Origin: an uncultured bacterium
GTDB taxonomy: Bacteria > Hydrothermota > Tepidihabitantia > Tepidihabitantales > Tepidihabitantaceae
DNA length: 9,418 nt
Direction of reading: 5' to 3'
Assembly: GCA_937139435.1 (NCBI GenBank)
Contig: CAKZPX010000135.1
Coordinates: 1-9,418, forward strand
The notes under the pieces were generated by a model that was not told the origin of the DNA, ran no database searches, and worked only from the letters and a program-made list of their open reading frames with translations. A program made the translations under genes and the position numbers. Positions 1 through 5,482 of the stretch are shown in pieces. Within the stretch, counting starts at the first letter, position 1; the number at the start of each line of letters is the position of its first letter.

Positions 1-2
1 GG

Positions 3-104
3 AAAAGATGCATCAGTTGCTTTTGCTGTGCCGAGATCTGCCCGGTGCGGGCGATGACCATCGCTGGCAACCTTAAAAGCCTCTGGCTCCGGGTGCGTGG
101 TTAA
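3..104 (+). CDS. C-terminal fragment of an iron-sulfur protein, probably DUF362-type ferredoxin
   Basis: This is the last 34 codons of a gene that begins before the window, read in frame 3 and ending at TAA (102-104). Its third to twelfth residues read C-I-S-C-F-C-C-A-E-I, followed by C-P. That is an exact CxxCxxCxxxCP signature for one [4Fe-4S] cluster, with an extra Cys just before the third ligand. After the motif come a V-R-A-M-T-I segment and a short basic, hydrophobic tail. In the family as I know it, DUF362 (COG2006) proteins often end in a ferredoxin module of this form with a similar tail, so this is the preferred call. A generic 4Fe-4S ferredoxin or another oxidoreductase subunit is possible because the second cluster motif, if any, lies outside the window. 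The same stretch is also open in frame 2 to a stop at 74-76, but that reading has no recognisable motif. The iron-sulfur assignment is strong; the family assignment is tentative. Confidence 0.7.
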   Translation, partial: KRCISCFCCAEICPVRAMTIAGNLKSLWLRVRG

Positions 105-121
105 AAGCGAAACTAAATTTC

Positions 122-149
122 TTGCCAGAAGGGGTTTTCTGGATATTAT
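122..149 (+). promoter_or_regulatory. Predicted sigma70-type promoter for tldD
   Basis: TTGCCA (122-127) matches five of six bases of the -35 consensus and TATTAT (144-149) matches five of six of the -10 consensus, with a 16-base spacer. Transcription would start near 156, leaving a leader of about 30 bases that includes the tldD ribosome binding site. The position is sensible because the upstream gene ended at 104. Prediction by eye only; sigma factor preferences of this organism are unknown. Confidence 0.5.
125..142 (+). other. Inverted repeat (6-bp stem, 6-base loop) between the upstream gene and tldD
   Basis: CCAGAA (125-130) and TTCTGG (137-142) are perfect reverse complements around a GGGGTT loop, and an AT-rich stretch (143-153, including TATTATTTTA) follows. 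It could be a weak Rho-independent terminator for the iron-sulfur gene that ends at 104. Because it falls almost entirely in the spacer of the predicted tldD promoter, it could instead be a binding site for a regulator. The stem is short and the T-run is broken by A residues, so the terminator role is uncertain. Confidence 0.4.
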
Positions 150-176
150 TTTATCTCTCGTAACAGGGAGAAAGAG

Positions 177-181
177 AGGAG
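177..181 (+). promoter_or_regulatory. Ribosome binding site of tldD
   Basis: AGGAG, within a purine-rich run from 170 to 181, sits 6 bases before the ATG at 188. The good match and spacing fix that ATG as the tldD start and show that this organism uses Shine-Dalgarno initiation for at least some genes. Confidence 0.75.
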
Positions 182-187
182 TATAAG

Positions 188-1669
188 ATGAGTTTTATTG
201 CCGAGCTTGCCCGCACGGTCCGGGCAGAACTGCAAAGGATGACCGATTGTGAGTGCAGTTTTGCTGATGCCCGCATCTATGATGAGGATGCCACGGAAAG
301 GCTCGTTTTCTATGATGGTAATCTGGAAGTAAACTACTATCAGCAGGAGCGGGGCATCGGTGTCCGGGTGTTAAAAAATGGTGCGGTTGGTTTTGCCGCC
401 ACCGCTGACTTCACCCGAATAAAGGAATGTTTTGACCGGGCGCTTGCCAATGCCGAGGCAGCAGCACTGCTGCTCGGTTTTCCCAAGGATATGGGCGCTC
501 CCCGCCCGGTAAAGGGAAATTATCAGCCACCATTTACCCGCGATCCGTTTACTGTGTCCCGGCCCGAGAAGATTGACATTTTGCGCCAGATTGACCGTCT
601 GCTCAATGATAAAATTATTGAGCATCGGATGGTGACTGCCCATTTTCAGAAGCGCCGGATATTTTACTTTAACAGCGAGGGCAGTGAGATTGAGCGCTGG
701 GTAATGAACACATTTGCCAGTATGACCGCAATGGCACGGGATAAGGAAGGCAGAACCCAGCGCCGGAGTTTTGAACTTCACTCTGATGGCACCGGCACCA
801 GGGGCTTTGAATGGCTTGCCCGCACCGACGCCTTTGCCGGACACACCGAACGGGTAAAAAAGGAACTGGGTGAACTCCTGGTTGCGGAAACCCTGCCACC
901 AGGGAAACGGGATGTCATCCTTTTGCCCGGACAGGGACACCTGCAGGTGCACGAGACCATCGGTCACCCCCTGGAACTGGACCGCATCCTGGGCTATGAA
1001 CTGTCGTTTGCCGGTGGTTCCCATGTCCGACCCGAGGATATCGGCACCCTGCGTTATGGCTCGGATAAATTAAACGCCCGGGTAATGGTGGTTGAGAACT
1101 CTCCGGGCACATTCGGATATGATGATGAGGGCACACCCCAGCATGACTACTACCTGATTAAGAACGGAATCCTGGTAAATGTCCTGTGCTGTCGGCTGGA
1201 CTTGAAAGAGGCAAACGCCCGGGCGGGCAGAACCGTTGTCCCGAACTCTGGTGCCTCAGCCCGCGCTGCCGGTTTTTACAAGACACCGATTGACCGGATG
1301 ACCAATGTGTGTGTGGAATGGGGTAATGATGGCACACTGGAGGACATCGTCAAGGCGACCGAGAACGGTGTTGTCCTGGATATGCCGGTGTCCTGGTCAA
1401 TCGGCTCTAATCGGGAGCACTTCCATTTTGGCTGCGAAATCGCCTGGGAGGTAAAGGACGGTCGGATAACCCGGGTTTACAAGAACCCGACCTATCAGGG
1501 ACACACGCTGGAATTCTATCAATCACTGGATATGGTTGGTGACCGTTCTACCTGGCGCCTGATTCAGGTGGCGAACTGTGGCAAGGGTGAACCGAACCAG
1601 ATTATGGAGGTCGGTCACGGTGTGCCGGTGATGCGCTTTAAAAATGTTCTAACCGGAGAAGGGAGGTAA
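188..1669 (+). CDS. tldD: TldD family zinc metalloprotease, catalytic subunit
   Basis: The 493-residue product matches TldD in length (E. coli TldD is about 480) and in its motifs. The metal site H-E-T-I-G-H is at residues 255-260, in the form HExxxH followed by P-L-E-L-D-R. The distal conserved cysteine, expected to be a further metal ligand, is C464 in a N-C-G-K-G-E-P context near the C terminus, followed by E-V-G-H-G-V-P. An S-F-A-G segment shortly after the metal site is also typical. Known TldD works with TldE as a cytoplasmic heterodimeric peptidase that degrades unfolded peptides and matures or clears small substrates such as microcin B17 leader peptide and the CcdA antitoxin. The tldE gene follows after 3 bases, so a complete heterodimer is encoded here. 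No small substrate gene is visible nearby, so the natural substrate is unknown. Start chosen from the ribosome binding site at 177-181. There is no signal peptide or membrane segment. Confidence 0.93.
   Translation: MSFIAELARTVRAELQRMTDCECSFADARIYDEDATERLVFYDGNLEVNYYQQERGIGVRVLKNGAVGFAATADFTRIKECFDRALANAEAAALLLGFPKDMGAPRPVKGNYQPPFTRDPFTVSRPEKIDILRQIDRLLNDKIIEHRMVTAHFQKRRIFYFNSEGSEIERWVMNTFASMTAMARDKEGRTQRRSFELHSDGTGTRGFEWLARTDAFAGHTERVKKELGELLVAETLPPGKRDVILLPGQGHLQVHETIGHPLELDRILGYELSFAGGSHVRPEDIGTLRYGSDKLNARVMVVENSPGTFGYDDEGTPQHDYYLIKNGILVNVLCCRLDLKEANARAGRTVVPNSGASARAAGFYKTPIDRMTNVCVEWGNDGTLEDIVKATENGVVLDMPVSWSIGSNREHFHFGCEIAWEVKDGRITRVYKNPTYQGHTLEFYQSLDMVGDRSTWRLIQVANCGKGEPNQIMEVGHGVPVMRFKNVLTGEGR
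1661..1666 (+). promoter_or_regulatory. Ribosome binding site of tldE inside the end of tldD
   Basis: GGGAGG lies in the last two sense codons of tldD, 6 bases before the tldE ATG at 1673. This placement fits tight translational coupling, which would help make the two subunits in equal amounts. Confidence 0.7.
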
Positions 1670-1672
1670 ACC

Positions 1673-3052
1673 ATGCTTACCACACGAATCCGGGAACTGC
1701 TGCTCCAGACGCGGGACGACGCCCGCAAAAATGGCATCAATGCTGAATTTCTTCTGCACCGGGAACGTTCCAGCCTTATCCGGCTGGGCAATTCAGCCAT
1801 TGCACTTTCCACCGCCGAGGACCTTACCCGGCTTGATATCTCGGTTCAGGACGGACGCCGGGTCGCCAACATCTCGCTCACCGGTGACATCACATCATTT
1901 GAGCAGGTAAAGTCCGCACTAACCCGGACCGTTGAGAAGTGCCGTTATGCTCCGGAAAAGGAGTATGACCCGATATTCGGTGTGGTTGAGGAACCGGTTG
2001 ACGATGAAACCGGCTATGACCCAGCACTGGAGAACATCTCGCCCCAGAAAAAGGCAGAACTGTGCGCCCGGGTGGTCAAGACCATTAAACCCGGAGGCGA
2101 TTATGACTTCTCCGGTTCCTGGTCAACCGGCGCCACTGAAATTTACTACATCAGCACCGCCAACGACCATGAGGCATATCGCCGGCTTACCGATGGTAAA
2201 CTGGTTCTGGTCTTAAAGCACCAGACGAAAAAATGGGAACTTTCTGCGGAACGCACCCAGAAAAAGGTTGATGAGTTCCACGCCGAGGAGATCATCACCG
2301 AACTGGAGAGGCTGTTACCGATTTATGAAAACAATCCCGGCTATCGCACCAGCATCGGTCCCCAGCGGGTAATATTTGGTCCCCAGGCAATCGCCCAGCT
2401 CGTCTCCCTCTGCCTCTGGGGTGGATTCTTCGGACGGATGTGGGAAGAAGGTCGGGCATTTACCGCTAAAAACAAAATCGGTGATAAAATCTTCTCGGAA
2501 CAGATCACCATTGTTGACGACCCGCAGAACCCGCTGGTGTTTCAGATGCCCTTTGACTTCATCGGTAAACGCCGCCGACCCTTTTTATTGGTGGAAAAGG
2601 GCGTATTCACCGGACTGACTTATGATTCCCACACCGCCGCCAAGTATAAAAAGTCGCCCACCGGTCATGACCTGCACAACTGGGATGTGGTTTTTACAAC
2701 CGGTTCCGGTCCGGCAGACCTGGAGTCGGCACTTGCGCTGGTCGAGAACGCCCTCTACATACCTCATCTCCACTACATCCATATGCCTGACCCGACCCGA
2801 GGCATATTCACCGGCTCCTCCCGATTCAACGCCATCCTGGTTAAGGACGGTAAATTCACCGCACCGCTCTTCTCCTCCCGCATCACCGACGCCATTCCCA
2901 ACCTTTTTAACAATGTCATCGCCATATCCAGCATCGCAGTTTCCCAGAATGAATCCTCCACTTATGAACGGCGTCAGCCCGAGGCATTTGCTGTACCCTC
3001 CTGGCTCATCTGCGACAATGTCCGCATCTCTGATGTGGCAGAAAGTTTCTAA
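1673..3052 (+). CDS. tldE: TldE/PmbA family protein, non-catalytic partner of TldD
   Basis: The 459-residue product is close to E. coli PmbA/TldE in size (about 450) and shares its three-part layout: an N-terminal domain with the R-x-G-N-S element near residues 36-42, a central region, and a C-terminal domain from about residue 225. That last domain contains a G-R-x-F segment followed by T-I-V-D-D-P and P-F-D-F, and then G-x-L/F-x-x-x-x-Y/H elements (for example G-V-F-T-G-L-T-Y-D-S-H). It has no HExxxH, as expected: in the E. coli complex only TldD binds the metal, while TldE is needed to form the active peptidase. The gene starts 3 bases after tldD with its own ribosome binding site, so the two form one transcription unit. 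It is intact and cytoplasmic by sequence. The paralogy of TldD and TldE explains the shared fold. A gap of 50 bases follows before the next gene. Confidence 0.9.
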   Translation: MLTTRIRELLLQTRDDARKNGINAEFLLHRERSSLIRLGNSAIALSTAEDLTRLDISVQDGRRVANISLTGDITSFEQVKSALTRTVEKCRYAPEKEYDPIFGVVEEPVDDETGYDPALENISPQKKAELCARVVKTIKPGGDYDFSGSWSTGATEIYYISTANDHEAYRRLTDGKLVLVLKHQTKKWELSAERTQKKVDEFHAEEIITELERLLPIYENNPGYRTSIGPQRVIFGPQAIAQLVSLCLWGGFFGRMWEEGRAFTAKNKIGDKIFSEQITIVDDPQNPLVFQMPFDFIGKRRRPFLLVEKGVFTGLTYDSHTAAKYKKSPTGHDLHNWDVVFTTGSGPADLESALALVENALYIPHLHYIHMPDPTRGIFTGSSRFNAILVKDGKFTAPLFSSRITDAIPNLFNNVIAISSIAVSQNESSTYERRQPEAFAVPSWLICDNVRISDVAESF

Positions 3053-3102
3053 CATGGTAAATATTTCTCTAAAATAGACATTCAGCGTAAAAGGCACAAT
3101 AG

Positions 3103-5037
3103 ATGATTCAACTAAACCGCTTTACCCTTCACCACCTCGCACTGGATATTCAGGAGCCGACCACCCAGGAAGATGTGTTCAAAATCGTTGCTGAGCGGCT
3201 GGCAGCGGCAAATGTTATTAACGACCCCACAGCACTGGTTGAGGAGTTAAAGGAAAGAGAAAAATTGGGCTCCACCGGTGTGGGGGTAGCGGTGGCACTT
3301 CCTCATGTAATCAGCAAAAATGTGCTCAAACCGCTAATTGTTGTTGTCCGTCTCCGCTCGCCATTAGATTGGGGGGCAATTGACCACCAGCCGGTGCAAC
3401 TGGTGGTGTTTCTTCTCGCCCCGGAAAGTGACCGCGACCTCTATCTTGAACTCCTTGCCGAGGTTGCCCGCTCACTTAATAATAACGACATCCGCCAGGC
3501 AGCAATAAAGGCAAAAGAAGCCGGAACCGCCTCCCGGATAATCGCCCAGCCACCCCACGAGGGGCTCTTTAAAAGAAATCGCCGGTTCTTTTTATTTCTC
3601 CTCCTCATGGGTCTGGTATTTATTGGAGCAAAAATAGCCCTGCCCTTAATCAAACTACCGGAAACAGGCATCTACCAGGAATTTAATTACCTCCGTTTTA
3701 ATCAACCCGACTGGCTACTAAAACAGCAACTCGCAGTTACCCTGTTTCTGGCGATGATTTTCGGCACCCTTTTGTTCTGGCGTTTCCGGGTGGCAATCGC
3801 TGCTGCCGCACTCGGCATCCTGCTGATAACCGGAGTAATGGACCTGGAAACAACGGTAAAGTTTATGTCCATTCCTACTATCCTCTTTATTATGGCAATG
3901 ATGGTTATCGTGCGTTGGCTGGAGAATATCGGAGTATTCCGTTTTGTTGTTATCCGGGCGATAGAAAAGGTAAAAGGTATCCCGTGGTTGCTACTTTGCC
4001 TCCTGATGGGTTTTTCCGTGCTCCTCGGTGGCTTTGCCGATGAGGTTTCGGCTATCCTCGTTACCTTTGGTTTGGCGTTAGAAATATCGCGCCGTACCAA
4101 AGCCCCCTTGATGCCCTTCCTGCTCTCTCTCGTCTTTGCCACCAATGTTGGCAGCGCCCTGACCCTGGTGGGAAACCCCATTGGGGTATACATCGCTTTT
4201 TCCGGAGGATTAAGTTTTGAGGATTTTATCCGCTGGGCAACGCCGGTCTCGGCAATAACCGCGGTGATAATTACCCTGCTCTTGCTTTTACTTTACCGGC
4301 GCTACTTCTTTGGCGTCCGCTACCAGATTGACGCCCAAGAACTGGAAAAAACTCTCGGAACAATTGACCCGGTAAAATTGCGCACCGGTATCATCACTTT
4401 TATTGTTACAGTTGGATTAATTGCCCTGCATCGCCGGATTGAAGTCTGGCTTCATCTTGCTGATGGAACAGCGCTGGTAGCAGCCGCATTAGCCGCCACC
4501 GGCTTTATTGTATTTTATGAACAGGAGCGGGGAAGGATGCTCATTGAGCGAGGTATTGACTGGTGGACACTGCTTTTCTTTATGTTCCTTTTTGCTAACG
4601 CTGCCTGTCTGGAATACACCGGTGTCACCACCAAACTTGGTTACCTTGTGTTCAACATTTCCGAAAAAATCGCCCGGGGCGGAGTGCTAACCGGACCGAG
4701 CACCGTTATTATTCTATGGTTCAGTGGCATCCTCTCGGGATTTGTTGATAACCTGCCGATTGTGGCGGCACTGGCGCCAATTATTAAGGACCTCGCCCGT
4801 TTTGGTCTGCCCCACGCCTCCATACTCTGGTGGGCGCTGCTATTCGGTGGCTGCTTTGGAGGTAATCTGACGATGATTGGTTCCACCGCTAACCTTGTTG
4901 CTCTGGGTGCCTACGAACGGGCAAGCGGTAGCAGTATGAAATTCGGCGATTGGTTTCGGGTTGGCGTTGTGGTAACGCTTGTCGCACTCGCCATTGCCAC
5001 AATCGCCCTGCTTTTACAGATGCCACTGGCACCTTAG
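3103..5037 (+). CDS. PTS EIIA domain fused to an ArsB/NhaD/SLC13-type ion transporter
   Basis: This 644-residue protein has two parts. Residues 1 to about 150 form a PTS EIIA domain of the fructose/PtsN class: an opening segment around L-D-I, an E-K-L-G-S-T-G region (53-59), and A-L-P-H-V (65-69) whose H68 is the expected phospho-acceptor. The P-L-D-W and V-x-L-V-V-F-L-L-A-P strands typical of this fold follow. From about residue 160 the protein is a polytopic membrane protein with roughly ten or more hydrophobic segments in two related halves. The first half has A-D-E (312-314) and T-N-V-G-S-A-L-T-L-V-G-N-P (from 347). The second has F-V-D-N (547-550) and G-G-N-L-T-M-I-G-S-T-A-N. Such paired re-entrant motifs mark the ArsB/NhaD and SLC13 ion-transporter superfamily, so an anion (or Na+-coupled) substrate is likely but not identifiable. 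EIIA domains normally pass phosphate to sugar permeases or act as regulators; here the fusion suggests that PTS state controls transport. No HPr, EI, EIIB or EIIC is in the window. The ribosome binding site is weak (AAAGG at 3090-3094). Confidence 0.85.
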   Translation: MIQLNRFTLHHLALDIQEPTTQEDVFKIVAERLAAANVINDPTALVEELKEREKLGSTGVGVAVALPHVISKNVLKPLIVVVRLRSPLDWGAIDHQPVQLVVFLLAPESDRDLYLELLAEVARSLNNNDIRQAAIKAKEAGTASRIIAQPPHEGLFKRNRRFFLFLLLMGLVFIGAKIALPLIKLPETGIYQEFNYLRFNQPDWLLKQQLAVTLFLAMIFGTLLFWRFRVAIAAAALGILLITGVMDLETTVKFMSIPTILFIMAMMVIVRWLENIGVFRFVVIRAIEKVKGIPWLLLCLLMGFSVLLGGFADEVSAILVTFGLALEISRRTKAPLMPFLLSLVFATNVGSALTLVGNPIGVYIAFSGGLSFEDFIRWATPVSAITAVIITLLLLLLYRRYFFGVRYQIDAQELEKTLGTIDPVKLRTGIITFIVTVGLIALHRRIEVWLHLADGTALVAAALAATGFIVFYEQERGRMLIERGIDWWTLLFFMFLFANAACLEYTGVTTKLGYLVFNISEKIARGGVLTGPSTVIILWFSGILSGFVDNLPIVAALAPIIKDLARFGLPHASILWWALLFGGCFGGNLTMIGSTANLVALGAYERASGSSMKFGDWFRVGVVVTLVALAIATIALLLQMPLAP

Positions 5038-5055
5038 TCCCGGACAGGGGGAAAG

Positions 5056-5469
5056 ATGTTTGAGCGCATACTTTACATAATTAGTGAAAAGGAGGAAGAA
5101 AAACACACGGTGATGGAGATCGCCCGCCAGTATAACAGCACCGTCCTGCTCGCCGCCATCAGTCCGGTCCCCACCTGCCCACCGCCCTTAACTGAAGGAA
5201 AAACCCGGCAGGTAGTTCGGCAGGAGGATTATGAGCGGCAGTGCTGGCAGGACATCTACCGTCTTGAGGACGAATTTAAAAAATCAGGCATAAAGGCATC
5301 GGTTGTCGCCCAGCTTGGTGCGATTGATAACCTCCAGTCCCTGGTTCACAATACCCATTGCGATATAATCATTCTGCCAATCAGTGTCCTTTCTGACTAT
5401 AACTTCCATCTCCCGGAAGATTTCCTACCCAACCTGCCCTGCCCGCTCCTTCTTATACCAAACCAGTAA
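5056..5469 (+). CDS. Small UspA-like protein with a degenerate ATP-binding loop
   Basis: The 137-residue product has the size and alternating strand-helix pattern of a single universal stress protein domain: a first strand (E-R-I-L-Y-I-I-S), a helix containing M-E-I-A-R-Q-Y, a strand ending A-A-I-S-P-V-P, a long charged helix (about 58-78), then a strand with V-V-A-Q-L-G and the final D-I-I-I-L-P / C-P-L-L-L-I-P strands. The C-P-L-L-L-I-P ending closely resembles the usual C-P-V-L-V-V ending of the family. ATP-binding members have GxxGxxxxxxxxxGS/T between the last two strands; here that stretch (about 107-127) contains no glycine at all, so nucleotide binding of the usual type is unlikely. 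The aspartate normally present after the first strand is also absent. A GGGGG ribosome binding site (5047-5051) precedes the ATG. It starts 18 bases after the EIIA-transporter gene, so a role as a regulator or partner of that transporter is a reasonable inference. The family call is moderately secure. Confidence 0.7.
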   Translation: MFERILYIISEKEEEKHTVMEIARQYNSTVLLAAISPVPTCPPPLTEGKTRQVVRQEDYERQCWQDIYRLEDEFKKSGIKASVVAQLGAIDNLQSLVHNTHCDIIILPISVLSDYNFHLPEDFLPNLPCPLLLIPNQ

Positions 5470-5482
5470 ATACGCCCTGATA

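Noticed and set aside
41..65. Two adjacent short hairpins (GCCCG/CGGGC and GCGAT/ATCGC), at first considered a structured RNA
   Set aside because: They lie inside the codons of the iron-sulfur protein tail, whose ferredoxin motif explains the sequence better. No known RNA signature (SRP, tmRNA, riboswitch core) was recognised.
371..1024. Long antisense open frame (217 residues) opposite tldD
   Set aside because: It lies wholly inside a well-supported tldD, has no recognisable motif, and its composition is what the reverse complement of tldD codons gives.
3070..3075. TAAAAT as a -10 element for the EIIA-transporter gene
   Set aside because: The matching -35 position (TTCTAA) has only about three of six consensus bases, too weak to list as a promoter.
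3054..3077. Seven-codon open frame (ATG to TAG) just after the tldE stop
   Set aside because: It has no ribosome binding site of its own and no sign of a leader peptide role; chance is the simplest explanation.
2585..3097. Antisense open frame of 170 residues over the end of tldE
   Set aside because: It is glycine- and valine-rich shadow sequence opposite conserved TldE residues, with no family features.
5364..5369. Perfect TATAAT inside the USP-like gene, a possible promoter for the glycosyltransferase
   Set aside because: No acceptable -35 hexamer lies 16-18 bases upstream, and it sits over 100 bases from the next start in coding sequence.
5384..5482. In-frame upstream extension of the glycosyltransferase gene
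   Set aside because: It would overlap the USP-like gene by 86 bases, and its 33 residues do not look like a glycosyltransferase N terminus; ATG 5483 gives the expected basic end before the first membrane segment.
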